Source: Knoellia remsis (lineage in GTDB: Bacteria > Actinomycetota > Actinomycetes > Actinomycetales > Dermatophilaceae). From it: a stretch of DNA of 64,000 nucleotides. A program made the translations under genes and the position numbers. Location of the stretch: contig NZ_PVTI01000003.1 of NCBI RefSeq assembly GCF_003002895.1, positions 124,001 through 188,000 on the forward strand. Direction: 5' to 3'. Of the stretch, positions 37,463-47,055 are shown piece by piece. Numbering within the stretch: the stretch's first letter is position 1; each line of letters starts with the position of its first letter. The notes under the pieces are model-generated. The model saw only the letters and a program-made list of their open reading frames with translations. It searched no databases and had not been told where the DNA came from.

Positions 37463-37864
37463 ATGCGCCTCCCCGCTCTGTTCCGCATCACCGACGTCAG
37501 CGCTCACTGCGACCTGCCGTGCGGCGTCTACGACCCCGCCCAGGCCCGCATCGAGGCCGAGTCGATCAAGGCGATCATCGCCAAGGTCGCCGACAACGAC
37601 GACCCGGACTTCCGCACCCGCGCCATCCTCATCAAGGAGCAGCGCTCCCAGCTCGTCAAGGAGCACCTCTGGGTCCTGTGGACGGACTACTTCAAGCCGC
37701 CGCACTTCGAGAAGTACCCCGAGCTGCACACCCTCATCAACGAGGCGACGAAGCTTGCGGGCGCCTCCGGCACCAAGGGTGAGTTCGACGCCGCCAAGGC
37801 CGACGAGCTCCTCGCGAAGATCGACGAGATCGACAAGATCTTCAAGGAGACCAAGAAGGCCTGA
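37463..37864 (+). CDS. sodN: nickel superoxide dismutase
   Basis: Removes superoxide using a nickel hook. The 133-residue precursor has a 14-residue leader followed by HCDLPCGVYDP; after cleavage His1, Cys2, Cys6 and Tyr9 form the nickel site and gate. The rest is the four-helix bundle, with the typical LWVLWTDYFKPPHFEKYPELH. The ATG at 37463 has AAGGAAGGGA upstream. A terminator follows after 16 nt. Confidence 0.96.
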   Translation: MRLPALFRITDVSAHCDLPCGVYDPAQARIEAESIKAIIAKVADNDDPDFRTRAILIKEQRSQLVKEHLWVLWTDYFKPPHFEKYPELHTLINEATKLAGASGTKGEFDAAKADELLAKIDEIDKIFKETKKA

Positions 37865-37880
37865 CCCGCCTCACGCCGAG

Positions 37881-37907
37881 GGCCCCGGACGTATGCCGTC
37901 CGGGGCC
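37881..37907 (+). terminator. sodN terminator with the GTATGCCG octamer in its loop
   Basis: Perfect 10-bp arms (37881-37890 and 37898-37907) with the 7-nt loop GTATGCC, followed by TTT. The octamer covers the loop and the first base of the right arm. Confidence 0.82.
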
Positions 37908-37931
37908 TTTCGCGTTCCTCCTCGCCGGGCG

Positions 37932-39212
37932 CTACGGCTGAGCGGGGATCGACCGGATGAGGGCGTCGACGACCTCGGGGTCGTACTCGTAGCCGAGTCC
38001 GAGGTTGATGCGCTCGAGCGCCGCGGCCACGGCGTCGGGGTCGGTGCTGCCGTGCGAGAAGTCGTCGAAGGCGTTGGCCACCTTGATGATCCGGCTCGGG
38101 ACGGGAATCTCCTCGCCCCACTCGCGCACGTGCCGGAACGGCATGGTCTGCCGCTCCATGAGGTCGGCGACCCGGTCGAGCACCTCGGTCCGCCGAACGA
38201 TCGTCGCCCCCTCAGAGGCGATGCGCCGCTGGTCGTCGGGGGCGGCGAGGACCGTCGCTCCTTCGGGGATCGGCGAGCGCAGTCCGACCTGCCCGAGGTC
38301 ATGCAGCAGCGCCGCGTACTCGAGGTCCTCGACCTCTGCCGAGGGCAGGTCCATGGCCCGGCCGATGCCGACGGAGAGCGATGCCACCCGTGCCGCGTGC
38401 CCTGTCGGGGTGTACCCCGCGACCTCCGTGAGACGCGACAACGTCGCGATGGTCTGGCGGTAGGTCTCGCGGTTGGTGACGAACCGACGCACGGCGATGT
38501 GTGTGAGCACGACGGGTAGCAGCCCGAGAGGCAGGCCAGCCAAACCCACGATGGGCGCGAGCAGGGCGACCAGCGGTCCAGCCGCCAGCAGCCCCAGGGT
38601 GAGGCTCTGGGCCTCGCCGAGTTCCTCGGCGAGAGCGCGACGCATCGGCATCGAGCGTCGCTGCGCCCGGACGAGACCGGTGAGGACGAGGTCGACGTAC
38701 AGTCCGGCAGCCGCGACTCCGAGCATGATGACCGCGATGAGCCAGCGCGGCTTGTCCGGGTTGAGCTGCCAAGCCCACGGGCCGCCGTCGGCGAGCGGCA
38801 GGTTGCGCATGAGGGCCGCGGTGATGCCGACGCCGATCGTACGGACAGCGCCCGCTGTCCAGTCGACAGGTCGGCCGAACAGCCGACAGAGCCCGAGACC
38901 CACGCCGGACGCGGCGGCGACGATGATGAGGACGACGCCCGCAGGCACGTCGAAAGGCGCCTCCCCCTCGACCGGGCCGAGCACGGCGAGGCCGATGGCC
39001 GAGGATGTGGCCACCGGGGTCATGACCCTGCCGGACGGCATCTGCACCCGGAAGACGTCCCCGATGGCGATGGCCGCGACGAACGCCGCGATGACGAGCC
39101 AGTGCTCGGTCAGCGCTTCCTCCAGGCTGCCCAAGGCGGTGAGGAACGCGCCAAGGATGCTTGCGATGGCAAGGCCGAGGATGAGCGGCTCGACGCGACG
39201 TCCTGGAGTCAT
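37932..39212 (-). CDS. membrane protein with degenerate HD-GYP-like domain (second of pair)
   Basis: A 426-residue protein. About 240 residues at the N-terminus hold several hydrophobic segments. The C-terminal part resembles HD-GYP domains: TGHAARV, then His304-Asp305 in ALLHDLGQVGL, and EEIPVPSRIIKVANAFDDFSHG. The HHE..GYP loop is missing, replaced by MERQTMPFRHVREWG, so c-di-GMP hydrolysis is doubtful. The start overlaps the upstream HD gene by 4 nt (ATGA). Confidence 0.75.
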   Translation of the reverse strand: MTPGRRVEPLILGLAIASILGAFLTALGSLEEALTEHWLVIAAFVAAIAIGDVFRVQMPSGRVMTPVATSSAIGLAVLGPVEGEAPFDVPAGVVLIIVAAASGVGLGLCRLFGRPVDWTAGAVRTIGVGITAALMRNLPLADGGPWAWQLNPDKPRWLIAVIMLGVAAAGLYVDLVLTGLVRAQRRSMPMRRALAEELGEAQSLTLGLLAAGPLVALLAPIVGLAGLPLGLLPVVLTHIAVRRFVTNRETYRQTIATLSRLTEVAGYTPTGHAARVASLSVGIGRAMDLPSAEVEDLEYAALLHDLGQVGLRSPIPEGATVLAAPDDQRRIASEGATIVRRTEVLDRVADLMERQTMPFRHVREWGEEIPVPSRIIKVANAFDDFSHGSTDPDAVAAALERINLGLGYEYDPEVVDALIRSIPAQP

Positions 39213-40438
39213 CGGGCACCGACCGATGTGGTTGGGTCACGGACCGCCGCCTCGAGGACGGAGAGAATTCGCTCGTCGCGAAAGCGACCAGTCACTCGCA
39301 GCGAGGCGAGCGCCTGCGTTGACGGCACAGCAGTCTCGCCATGGGTCAACAGGTCGTAGGCGTCGGCCGCGAGGACGATCTCGGCCCCCAGGGAGCGAGG
39401 CGTCGTCGCAGAATCCCCGAGGGCGACCTCCTGCATGACCAAAGTGGCCCCGGAGAGGAAGGGCAGCTCACGCAACATCTCGGCCTCACGCCGTGCCGCA
39501 CTTGTCGCTCCGTCCGCATCGTCGTAGCCCGGCGCCACCACCACACGGCCCAGATCATGAAGGAGTCCCGCCGTACGCACGTCCGCGACCTGTTGCGGTC
39601 CGAGACCAAGGGCTTGGGCCATTCGGGCGCCCAACTCCGACACGCGCCCACCGTGACCCGTCAGGCTGGGGGCGCGAGTCTCTATGGCCGACACGAGAGC
39701 GCCCAGTGCACGCTCCCGCGCGTTGCGTTCCTCGCCGTACTGAACAAGCGCCCATCGGGCACCTGCGAGTGGGGCCAAACCGACGAGGAGAGCCACTGGG
39801 CCGAGTCGTCCCGGCTGCCACATCAGGACGACGAGAATCGCAATCACGCCGTAGGCGAACTGCGCGATCCCGCTGCTCGTCAGCATGTCCACCACCTGGA
39901 GACGCAGGGGGACTCCCGCAGTGATCCTGATGACGCCTGCCACGAGAACGGCGTTGACCAGGAGATAGACGGCATCGGCAACGAGCATGGGAAGTGCAAC
40001 GCTGAACAACGCCGCGCGCGCCCCGCGAAGCTCCGAGAGGTCGAATGACCCACCGACCAGGTCGTAGGCGAGGCCAGCCACCATGCAGGTCGTCGCCAGC
40101 ACGGCCACGTTGAACACCCGGCGTCGGGGGTCACTGCGCCGCCGCATTCCGCCCATGAAGGCACCGACCAGCCCGGCACCCAGCGGGTTCGCCAACGTGA
40201 TGGCCGTGAGGCCCACGACGTGCCCTGCGGAGAACGCACTTCGGCCATCGCTCGTGGTCGCCGGAAGCCGCCACGTGAGCGCACCGAGCAACGAGAGCAG
40301 CACGACGGCGACCATGTCCTCAGGCCATCCGTAGATCAGCCAACAGAGGACCAGCAGCCCACAGGCGAGGACCGTCGTGAGCCCGATGTACCCGGGCGCA
40401 CCGAGTCGTAGAAGACGAGGGGACGTCGCTGACTGCAT
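39209..40438 (-). CDS. membrane protein with degenerate HD-GYP-like domain (first of pair)
   Basis: A 409-residue paralogue. Membrane segments fall at about 18-36, 42-56, 73-96, 108-126, 142-170 and 190-230. The HD domain has His262 (TGHGGRV) and His294-Asp295 (GLLHDLGRVV), with IVLAADAYDLLTHG further on, but no GYP loop. ATG at 40438 is preferred; an upstream GTG at 40444 is possible. It begins 19 nt after the secreted-peptide gene and overlaps the next HD gene, so the three look like one operon. Confidence 0.75.
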   Translation of the reverse strand: MQSATSPRLLRLGAPGYIGLTTVLACGLLVLCWLIYGWPEDMVAVVLLSLLGALTWRLPATTSDGRSAFSAGHVVGLTAITLANPLGAGLVGAFMGGMRRRSDPRRRVFNVAVLATTCMVAGLAYDLVGGSFDLSELRGARAALFSVALPMLVADAVYLLVNAVLVAGVIRITAGVPLRLQVVDMLTSSGIAQFAYGVIAILVVLMWQPGRLGPVALLVGLAPLAGARWALVQYGEERNARERALGALVSAIETRAPSLTGHGGRVSELGARMAQALGLGPQQVADVRTAGLLHDLGRVVVAPGYDDADGATSAARREAEMLRELPFLSGATLVMQEVALGDSATTPRSLGAEIVLAADAYDLLTHGETAVPSTQALASLRVTGRFRDERILSVLEAAVRDPTTSVGAR

Positions 40439-40457
40439 CAACACCGTCCGGACATGA

Positions 40458-40586
40458 TCACCACGTCCAGTCGTCGGCCTTGAACACGATCTGCTGCGAG
40501 GACGGGGCGGCCTGGGCGGAGCCGGCGCCGATGACGGAGACGGCGGCGAGCGTGACGGCAGCGGCGATGAGACGGAGGGCGCGCAT
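40458..40586 (-). CDS. 42-residue secreted peptide of unknown function
   Basis: The frame codes a typical Sec signal peptide (MRALR, hydrophobic core 6-22, AQA cleavage site at 24-26), leaving a mature peptide of about 16 residues: APSSQQIVFKADDWTW. AAAGG lies 8-9 nt before the ATG. The next gene, a membrane HD protein, starts 19 nt later on the same strand. The two tryptophans at the very end and the short length are notable. I do not recognise the family. A signal peptide plus ribosome-binding site makes a real gene likely. Confidence 0.65.
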   Translation of the reverse strand: MRALRLIAAAVTLAAVSVIGAGSAQAAPSSQQIVFKADDWTW

Positions 40587-40761
40587 GGAGGAACCTTTCG
40601 GAAGAGCCCGGCAGGGGGAGCCGGGCGGGGGTGGCTGCATCATCCCACGAGCGAACCTGTGCAACAATGAGTCGGACGAACTTGGGTTCGCCGCCGATGG
40701 ATCGTGTACCGACGGCCGGCCGCAGGACCCGCGTCCGACCCCGACGACGAGGAGATCTGTC

Positions 40762-40836
40762 ATGAGCAAGCGCGCCCGCAAGCGTCGCTCGCGCAAGGGC
40801 AACAAGGCCAACCACGGCCGCAAGCCCAACGCCTGA
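40762..40836 (+). CDS. large-subunit ribosomal protein bL37
   Basis: A 24-codon gene starting ATG at 40762 with GGAG 8 nt upstream. The product is very basic (MSKRARKRRSRK, then NKANHGRKPNA). It matches in length and in the KANHG-(K/R)-(R/K)-PN ending my recollection of bL37, the small actinobacterial 50S protein found in the Mycobacterium smegmatis ribosome structure. A perfect 19-bp terminator follows. Such genes are often missed because of their size. Confidence 0.8.
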   Translation: MSKRARKRRSRKGNKANHGRKPNA

Positions 40837-40861
40837 GCGTCAGCACGGCATACGCCGCAAC

Positions 40862-40904
40862 GACGAAGGGGCGGTCACCCACCACGGGTGACCGCCCCTT
40901 CGTC
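40862..40904. terminator. two-way terminator between bL37 and rsrA
   Basis: Perfect 19-bp arms (40862-40880 and 40886-40904) around a 5-nt loop, between two convergent genes. Confidence 0.88.
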
Positions 40905-40937
40905 ATGTCCGGCCTGCGACGCAGACCGAACGCGACC

Positions 40938-41243
40938 TCAGCGGTCGAGTTCGAAGCGCACCATCGTGATCCGCTGCACGATCTGCAGCCGCAGCGCGTC
41001 GGGGCACGCCGCCGGGTCACCCTCGCTGGAGCGCCGGACCGCAGCCTTCACGGCACGGTCGAGGTCGTGCTCCTCGAGACAGGGTCCGCACGCCTCGAGG
41101 TGCTGGGCCACGCGGGCCACGTCGCCGGGAGCCATCTCGCCGTCGAGGTACTCGTAGATCCGGTGCAGGACCTCCGAGCACTCGGCGTGCGAGTGGGCGT
41201 GCGAGGCGCCGTCGCCCGGCGTGCTGTTCTGGCTGTCGTTCAC
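40938..41243 (-). CDS. rsrA: redox-sensing anti-sigma factor RsrA
   Basis: Binds sigma-R under reducing conditions and releases it on disulfide stress. The 101 residues show the zinc anti-sigma motif His48-x3-Cys52-x2-Cys55 (HLEACGPC) and an upstream Cys22 that completes the redox site. The His-rich N-terminus (HAHSHAEC) is notable. The GTG start overlaps the sigR stop by 4 nt. Confidence 0.92.
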   Translation of the reverse strand: MNDSQNSTPGDGASHAHSHAECSEVLHRIYEYLDGEMAPGDVARVAQHLEACGPCLEEHDLDRAVKAAVRRSSEGDPAACPDALRLQIVQRITMVRFELDR

Positions 41244-41875
41244 GACGAGGCCTCCTTGCCGAAGCCGCGCTCGGCGGCATACTCGGTCAACATCTCGCGG
41301 AGCTGACGGCGCCCGCGGTGGAGCCGGGACATCACGGTGCCGATCGGCGTGCCCATGATCTCGGCGATCTCCTTGTAGGCGAACCCCTCCACGTCGGCGA
41401 GGTAGACCGCCATCCGGAAGTCCTCGGGCAGCTCCTGGAGCGCCCGCTTGATCTCGGTGTCCGGCAGGCGGTCGAGCGCCTGGGCCTCGGCCGACTTCAG
41501 CCCCGTGCTCGTGTGCGACTCGGCGCGGGCCAGCTGGTAGTCCTCGACCTCGGCGGCGTCGGACTGCTGGGGCTCGCGCTGCTTCTTGCGGTAGCTGTTG
41601 ATGTAGGTGTTGGTGAGGATGCGGTACATCCACGCCTTGAGGTTCGTCCCCGGCTTGAACTGGTGGAACGCCGCGAACGCCTTCGCGTAGGTCTCCTGCA
41701 GCAGGTCCTCGGCGTCCGCGGGGTTGCGGGTCGTGCGCATCGCGGCGGCGTAGAGCTGGTCGAGCAGCGGCAGCGCCTCGGCCTCGAAGCGGGCCTGCCG
41801 CTCCTCCGGAGTCTCGCTCGCGACGTCGACCGTGGGCTCATCGCTCGTGGCGGGCGTGGTCTGTGGTGTCGTCAT
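41240..41875 (-). CDS. sigR: RNA polymerase sigma factor SigR (ECF, thiol stress)
   Basis: A 211-residue group IV sigma factor. Region 2 covers [65 protein letters not shown] and region 4 covers [50 protein letters not shown]. The pairing with RsrA makes it the sigma-R/SigH orthologue controlling thioredoxin and related genes. A sigma-R-type promoter lies about 115 nt upstream, as expected for positive autoregulation. Confidence 0.94.
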   Translation of the reverse strand: MTTPQTTPATSDEPTVDVASETPEERQARFEAEALPLLDQLYAAAMRTTRNPADAEDLLQETYAKAFAAFHQFKPGTNLKAWMYRILTNTYINSYRKKQREPQQSDAAEVEDYQLARAESHTSTGLKSAEAQALDRLPDTEIKRALQELPEDFRMAVYLADVEGFAYKEIAEIMGTPIGTVMSRLHRGRRQLREMLTEYAAERGFGKEASS

Positions 41876-41998
41876 CGCACTCCAGCCTAGCCCGGTCTGC
41901 TCGGGGGACGTCGTGTGCAGCACCAACACCGAAGCACCTCTCCTCAGGACGTGTGCACCTCGGCCGCGGGCCGCGGCGGGTGCGTGGACGGCCGGTCC

Positions 41999-42026
41999 AA
42001 CGCCCTTCGGGAGCACCCGCATTCCC
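41999..42026 (-). promoter_or_regulatory. sigma-R-type autoregulatory promoter of sigR
   Basis: On the minus strand GGGAAT (42026-42021) is followed after 19 nt by GTT (42001-41999), or after 18 nt by CGTT. It points at sigR and would give a leader of about 115 nt. The same arrangement lies before rpmE at 9.2 kb. Confidence 0.62.
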
Positions 42027-42055
42027 CTGCGGAGGGCGCGTGTAGTTTTGGCGCC

Positions 42056-42595
42056 ATGGCCAAGCAGTCGCCGCAGTCGTTCGTCACTCTCCTCGGCGAG
42101 CAGGTCCGTCACGAGTTCACCGCGAGCCAGCAGTACATCGCCATCGCGGCCTGGTTCGACGACTCCGACCTGCCTCGCCTCGCCGAGCGCTTCTATGCGC
42201 AGAGCGTCGAGGAGCGCAACCACGCCATGATGATGGTGCGCTACATGCTCGACCGTGACTGGGAGGTCGAGATCCCCGGCGTCGACGCGGTCCGCAACGA
42301 CTTCGTCAAGCCGGCCGAGCCGATCGCGCTCGCCCTCGCGCAGGAGAAGAAGGTCACCGAGCAGTGCGAGGCGCTGTTCCGCGCGGCGCGTTCCGAGGGT
42401 GACGTCCTCAGTGAGCAGTTCATGCTGTGGTTCCTCAAGGAGCAGGTCGAGGAGGTCGCCTCGATGAACTCGCTCCTCACGATCACCGAGCGTGCCGGCG
42501 ACGACTGGTTCCAGGTCGAGGAGCACCTCGCCCGCGAGAACCAGGCCGAGCCCACCGACAGCTCCGCCCCCGAGGCCGCCGGCGGCGCGCTCTAG
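42056..42595 (+). CDS. ferritin-like iron-storage protein
   Basis: A 179-residue four-helix non-heme ferritin. Helix A carries [22 protein letters not shown] with the ferroxidase Glu, helix B carries [13 protein letters not shown] with the E-x2-H pair, and [20 protein letters not shown] forms helix D. The Ala/Pro/Ser tail is disordered. It is divergent from sigR and may share its control region. Its stop overlaps the stop of the next, convergent gene in the palindrome CTAG. Confidence 0.9.
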   Translation: MAKQSPQSFVTLLGEQVRHEFTASQQYIAIAAWFDDSDLPRLAERFYAQSVEERNHAMMMVRYMLDRDWEVEIPGVDAVRNDFVKPAEPIALALAQEKKVTEQCEALFRAARSEGDVLSEQFMLWFLKEQVEEVASMNSLLTITERAGDDWFQVEEHLARENQAEPTDSSAPEAAGGAL

Positions 42596-43230
42596 TCGAG
42601 CGTCTCGACGAACGACCGGGCCGCGTCGACGAGCGGTCCGGTCACCCGGATCGTGTGCTCTCCCACGACCGCGGTGACGTATGCCGTCCGCTCCGGTCCC
42701 AGCGCCGTGCGCACCTCCGCGGGGGTGCCGAAGGGGTCCCGCTCCCCCTGCACGACGTGCAGCGGGATGCCCGCCTCGACCGGTTGAAGGAGCTCGTCCG
42801 CCCGGGAGGTCTCCGGCTTGCCGGGCGGGTGCAGCGGGAACGACAGGCAGAGCACCCCGTCGGCGTCGAGCGTCGCCGCGGTCCGGCACGCGACCCGGGC
42901 GCCGTTGCTCTTGCCGGACAACACGAGCGGACCGGGCAGCCGGCCGCGACCAGTGCGCAGTGACTCGACCACAGGGAGCCAGGCGGCGTCCTGCGGCACC
43001 GGACGCGGCGGCATACGGCGACCGGCGACACCCCACGCCTGCTGCACGAAGGCGACCGCCCACCCCGCGTCGACGAGACCGTCACGGACGGCGAGCAGGT
43101 CCCCGCCCGTGAGGCGACCACTCGCGCCGTGGGTGAGCACGACGGTCCCGCGAGCGCGCACGGGACGGCTGACGTGGGCGTGCGCGACCCCGAGCGGGGT
43201 GTCGATCTCGACGAGCCGCGTCGTCGTCAT
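42592..43230 (-). CDS. alpha/beta hydrolase, dienelactone-hydrolase-like
   Basis: A 212-residue alpha/beta hydrolase of the type seen in KANL3/Tex30-like proteins. VVLTHGASG carries the oxyanion loop, [14 protein letters not shown] the nucleophile elbow with Ser in [18 protein letters not shown] the acid and [11 protein letters not shown] the late histidine. Substrate unknown. The ATG overlaps the stop of the upstream SRAP gene by 4 nt (ATGA). Confidence 0.78.
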   Translation of the reverse strand: MTTTRLVEIDTPLGVAHAHVSRPVRARGTVVLTHGASGRLTGGDLLAVRDGLVDAGWAVAFVQQAWGVAGRRMPPRPVPQDAAWLPVVESLRTGRGRLPGPLVLSGKSNGARVACRTAATLDADGVLCLSFPLHPPGKPETSRADELLQPVEAGIPLHVVQGERDPFGTPAEVRTALGPERTAYVTAVVGEHTIRVTGPLVDAARSFVETLD

Positions 43231-44069
43231 GAGGGGCTGCCGATGATCTCGCCGGTCGTGGGGTCGACCACGCCGTGCAGCTCGGATGCCGGCAGCGGGT
43301 CGAGGAGCTGCGGCCCGTTCGAGCGGTTGCTGCTCACCGCGCGCGAGACCGGGTATGCCGTGAAGCGTCCCGGCCGCCGCGGCTCGAGGAGCGCGGCGAC
43401 AGCTCCGGTGTCGGTGAGCGTCGGGTCGAGCCACTGCTCCCAGTCGGCGCGGTCGAGGACGAGGGGCTGGCGGTCGTGGATGCGGTCCAAGCCCGGCTCG
43501 GCGGCGCTCGTGATGATGGTGAACGTCGTCAGCCAGGCGGCCGGGTCGTCGTTGTCAGCGACCGACGGGTCACGCCAGAACTCGTAGAGCCCGGCGAACG
43601 CGCAGCTCTCGCCGTCGGCCCGGTGGGTGAAGAACGGCTGCTTGAGCGGCTTGCCCTTGGCGTCCGTCGCGGTCGGGGAGACCTGCCACTCGTACCACCC
43701 CTGGGCCGGGACGAGGCAACGGCGGCGTGCGGCCGCCGTGGCGTAGGCCGGCTTCTCGAGGACGGTCTCGGCGCGGGCGTTGATCATCCTCACCCCGCCC
43801 TTGGAGTCCTTGGCCCACGCGGGGACGAGGCCCCAGGTGAGGAGCCGGAGCTGGCGGGTCGGCGCGGCACCTTCCTCACCACGGGGGACGCGCGTCAGGA
43901 CGACCGGCGCCTGCTTCGTCGGCGCCATGTTGTGGTCCGGCGTCCCGGCTGGCGGCGACTGCGGATTGGCCAGGATGCTGCGGGTCGGGTCGCTCGTCCG
44001 ATCGTCGTCGACCTCGAACTCGAGCGTGAGCTCGTCGGGGTTGGCCGTCGCCGCGTATCGCCCGCACAT
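43227..44069 (-). CDS. SRAP (HMCES/YedK) abasic-site protein
   Basis: Forms a stable covalent bond with abasic sites in single-stranded DNA and shields them from cleavage. The 280 residues start MCGRY; Cys2 becomes the N-terminal catalytic residue. Other active-site groups visible are INARAET (Asn), GWYEW (Glu) and [18 protein letters not shown] (His). An upstream in-frame ATG is rejected because Cys2 must follow Met1. Divergent from the DoxX gene. Confidence 0.93.
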   Translation of the reverse strand: MCGRYAATANPDELTLEFEVDDDRTSDPTRSILANPQSPPAGTPDHNMAPTKQAPVVLTRVPRGEEGAAPTRQLRLLTWGLVPAWAKDSKGGVRMINARAETVLEKPAYATAAARRRCLVPAQGWYEWQVSPTATDAKGKPLKQPFFTHRADGESCAFAGLYEFWRDPSVADNDDPAAWLTTFTIITSAAEPGLDRIHDRQPLVLDRADWEQWLDPTLTDTGAVAALLEPRRPGRFTAYPVSRAVSSNRSNGPQLLDPLPASELHGVVDPTTGEIIGSPS

Positions 44070-44172
44070 GGGACCCATCCTTCCACCGGACGGGGACAAG
44101 GGACGCGGGCCCGGCGTGCGGCGACTACGGTAGGAGAAGGTCCAGGAACCGAACCAGAAGTGAGGAGGACGC

Positions 44173-44712
44173 ATGTCCCTCGTGCGTCGCATCGCCCGCC
44201 CCATGCTCGCCGCCATGTTCGTCGCCGGTGGGCTCGACCAGCTCAAGCACCCCGGCGCCAAGGCCAAGGCAGCCAAGCCGGTCGTCGACCAGGCGGCCAA
44301 GGTGGGCCTGCCGGACGACCCCGAGCTCCTCGTGCGCGCCAACGGTGTCGCCATGCTGGGCGGCGGTGCGCTGCTCGGGACCGGCACGCTGCCCCGACTG
44401 GGCTCGGCCGTGCTCGCCGGGTCCTTGGTGCCGACAACCCTTGCGGCACATGCGTTCTGGAACGAGACCGACCCGCAGGCCCGCGCCCAGCAGAAGATCC
44501 AGTTCCTCAAGAACCTCGGCCTGCTCGGTGGCGTGCTCCTCGCCGCGGTCGACACGGACGGCAAGCCGAGTCTGGCGTGGCGAGCCCGCCGCGCGAGCCA
44601 CGACGCGCAGCGCTCGGTCAGCACCACCAAGCGTGAGGCCAGGATGGCGGCCCGCGCCGCGAAGCGTGAGGCCAAGCTCAAGGCGGCCCAGGCCAAGAAT
44701 GCCCTCACCTGA
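44173..44712 (+). CDS. DoxX family membrane protein
   Basis: A 179-residue DoxX-type protein. The N-terminus ([23 protein letters not shown]) and three or four hydrophobic segments up to residue 125 fit the family. The C-terminal 45 residues are a very basic Arg/Lys/Ala tail. Some DoxX relatives work in oxidative-stress complexes at the membrane. Its end overlaps aroA by 14 nt. Confidence 0.82.
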   Translation: MSLVRRIARPMLAAMFVAGGLDQLKHPGAKAKAAKPVVDQAAKVGLPDDPELLVRANGVAMLGGGALLGTGTLPRLGSAVLAGSLVPTTLAAHAFWNETDPQARAQQKIQFLKNLGLLGGVLLAAVDTDGKPSLAWRARRASHDAQRSVSTTKREARMAARAAKREAKLKAAQAKNALT

Positions 44713-46015
44713 CCCATTCGACTGGTCTGCCCCTGCTGCCTCGGGCCCCGTCGACGCGACCGTCACTCTCCCGGGCAGCAAGTCGCTCACGAACCGGTTC
44801 CTCGTCCTCGCGGCCAGGGCGAGCGGGGTCTCACGCCTGCGCGATCCACTACGCTCCCGCGACACCCTGCTCATGGCGCAGGCGATGCGCTCGCTCGGCG
44901 CCGCCGTCGAGGACGTCGAGGACGGGGACTGGCTCGTCACCCCCGGCGGCTCGACCGGGGATGCCACCGTGGACTGCGGACTGGCCGGGACGGTCATGCG
45001 GTTCGTCCCGCCGCTGGCTGCCCTGTCGTCGGGCGTCGTGCACTTCGACGGCGACCCCCAAGCCCGCACGAGGCCGATGGGACCGGCCCTCGACGCGCTG
45101 CGCGCGCTCGGGGTCGGCGTCGACGACGGCGGCCGTGGTGCCCTGCCGTTCGACGTCCTCGGCTCCGGTTCGGTGAAGGGCGGTTCGGTCACCCTCGACG
45201 CGTCGGCGTCGTCCCAGTTCATCTCGGCACTCCTGCTGTCCGGCGCCCACTACGACGACGGTGTGACCGTCCACCACGACGGCAAACCCGTGCCGAGCCA
45301 GCCACACCTCGACATGACCGTCGAGGCCCTGCGCGACGCCGGAGCCGACGTCGACGACAGCGAGCCGAACACGTGGCGGGTCGAGCCCGGCCCCCTCAAC
45401 CCGCTCGACGTCCAGATCGAACCGGACCTCTCGAACGCCGCACCGTTCCTCGCCGCCGCCCTCGTCACCGGAGGTCGCGTGCACGTGCCCGGCTGGCCGC
45501 AGCACACGACCCAGGCCGGCGACGACATCCGCGACATCCTCGACCAGATGGGCGCGGAGGTCACGCTCGGCCGTGACGGGCTCACCGTCAGCGCTCCGGA
45601 CGGGTTCGGAGGCGTCGACCTCGACCTCCATGACGCGAGCGAGCTCACGCCGGTGGTCGCCGCCCTCGCGGCCCTCGCCCAGGGACCGAGCATCATCCGC
45701 GGCGTCGCACACATCCGCGGGCACGAGACCGACCGGCTCGCTGCCCTGGCCCACGAGTTGACCGCTCTCGGGGCGACGGTGGACGAGACCGAGGACGGGT
45801 TGCGGATCAACCCGCGTCCCCTCTCCCCCGGCACGTTCCACACCTACGCCGACCACCGGATGGTCATGGCGGCCGCGGTGTTGGGGCTCGCGGTGCCAGG
45901 GCTCGTGGTCGAGGACGTCGGCACGGTCGCCAAGACGCTGCCCACCTTCACGGACCTGTGGGACCGCATGCTGCTTCGCGAGCAGGCCTCCGCCGCAACG
46001 GATTCCGTGCGCTGA
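44699..46015 (+). CDS. aroA: 3-phosphoshikimate 1-carboxyvinyltransferase (EPSP synthase)
   Basis: Shikimate pathway enzyme joining phosphoenolpyruvate and shikimate-3-phosphate. The 438 residues contain [23 protein letters not shown] (the phosphoenolpyruvate loop, with Phe where E. coli has the Pro after MR), SASSQFIS and [10 protein letters not shown]. The loop form is as I recall it for mycobacterial enzymes. ATG at 44699 overlaps the DoxX gene; the stop overlaps rsgA by one base (TGATG). Confidence 0.95.
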   Translation: MPSPDPFDWSAPAASGPVDATVTLPGSKSLTNRFLVLAARASGVSRLRDPLRSRDTLLMAQAMRSLGAAVEDVEDGDWLVTPGGSTGDATVDCGLAGTVMRFVPPLAALSSGVVHFDGDPQARTRPMGPALDALRALGVGVDDGGRGALPFDVLGSGSVKGGSVTLDASASSQFISALLLSGAHYDDGVTVHHDGKPVPSQPHLDMTVEALRDAGADVDDSEPNTWRVEPGPLNPLDVQIEPDLSNAAPFLAAALVTGGRVHVPGWPQHTTQAGDDIRDILDQMGAEVTLGRDGLTVSAPDGFGGVDLDLHDASELTPVVAALAALAQGPSIIRGVAHIRGHETDRLAALAHELTALGATVDETEDGLRINPRPLSPGTFHTYADHRMVMAAAVLGLAVPGLVVEDVGTVAKTLPTFTDLWDRMLLREQASAATDSVR

Positions 46016-47055
46016 TGGCACGGTCGGCGCGGGACTACGACGAGTCCGACGTCCGGGTCCGCCCGAACAAGCGCGGCAGCCGTCCGCGCTCGAAGGACCG
46101 TCCGGCCCATCTCGACGCCGTCCCGGGCATGGTCATCGCCGTCGACCGTGGCCGCTACACCGTCCTCGTCGCCGGGGGCGCCGAGGACGAGCGCGTCGTC
46201 ACCGCCATGCGCGCCCGCGAGCTGGGCCGCAAGGGCATCGTCGTCGGTGACGACGTCGCCCTTGTCGGGGACGTCACGGGTGACGACGGATCGCTCGCCC
46301 GGATCGTCCGGATCGAGGACCGCCGCACCCTGCTGCGCCGAACCGCCGACGACACCGACCCCGTTGAGCGCGTCATCGTCGCCAACGCCGACCAGCTCGT
46401 CGTCGTCTCGGCCCTGGCCAACCCCGAGCCGAGGCCGCGGCTCATCGACCGGTGCCTCGTCGCCGCCTACGACGCCGGTATGGACCCCCTGCTCGTGCTC
46501 ACCAAGGCCGACCTCGCCGACCCCGAGCCGTTCCTGCGCGACTACGCCCCGCTCGAGGTCCGGGCCGTCGTGACAGCGACCCCCAGCGGTGACAGCGACG
46601 GCGGTACCGATGGGCTCGACGCCGTCCGGGACGCCCTGCGGGGCCGGGTGAGCGTCCTCGTCGGCCACTCCGGAGTCGGCAAGTCGACCCTCGTCAACGC
46701 CCTCGTCCCCGACGCTGCCCGAGCGACGGGTGACGTCAACGACGTCACCGGGCGCGGACGGCATACGTCAACGTCCGCCGTGGCACTGCGGCTGCCCGAT
46801 GACGACGGGTGGGTCATCGACACCCCGGGGATCCGGTCGTTCGGGCTCGCGCACGTCGACCCCGAGCGGATCATCACCCACTTCCCCGACCTCGAGGCCG
46901 GCACCGAGGGCTGTCCTCGGGGGTGCACGCACGACGAGCCGGAGTGCGCCCTGGACGACTGGGTCGCGCAGGGGCACGCCGGCCCGGCCGGTGCGTCACG
47001 GCTGGAGTCGCTGCGGCGGTTGCTGCGGACCCGCAAGCCCCAGACCGGCGACTGA
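46015..47055 (+). CDS. rsgA: ribosome small-subunit-dependent GTPase A
   Basis: Circularly permuted GTPase that checks late 30S assembly. The 346 residues run from an OB-fold to LTKAD (G4), then GHSGVGKST (G1) and DTPGIRSFGL (G3), ending with the zinc motif CPRGCTHDEPEC. The permuted order G4-G1-G3 is diagnostic. The TGATG junction couples it to aroA. An inverted repeat lies across its stop codon. Confidence 0.95.
   Translation: MARSARDYDESDVRVRPNKRGSRPRSKDRPAHLDAVPGMVIAVDRGRYTVLVAGGAEDERVVTAMRARELGRKGIVVGDDVALVGDVTGDDGSLARIVRIEDRRTLLRRTADDTDPVERVIVANADQLVVVSALANPEPRPRLIDRCLVAAYDAGMDPLLVLTKADLADPEPFLRDYAPLEVRAVVTATPSGDSDGGTDGLDAVRDALRGRVSVLVGHSGVGKSTLVNALVPDAARATGDVNDVTGRGRHTSTSAVALRLPDDDGWVIDTPGIRSFGLAHVDPERIITHFPDLEAGTEGCPRGCTHDEPECALDDWVAQGHAGPAGASRLESLRRLLRTRKPQTGD

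Noticed and set aside
41240-43063. A 607-residue fusion in the sigR frame
   Set aside because: The upstream part is antisense to the ferritin gene; the sigma factor starts at ATG 41875 and has normal length.
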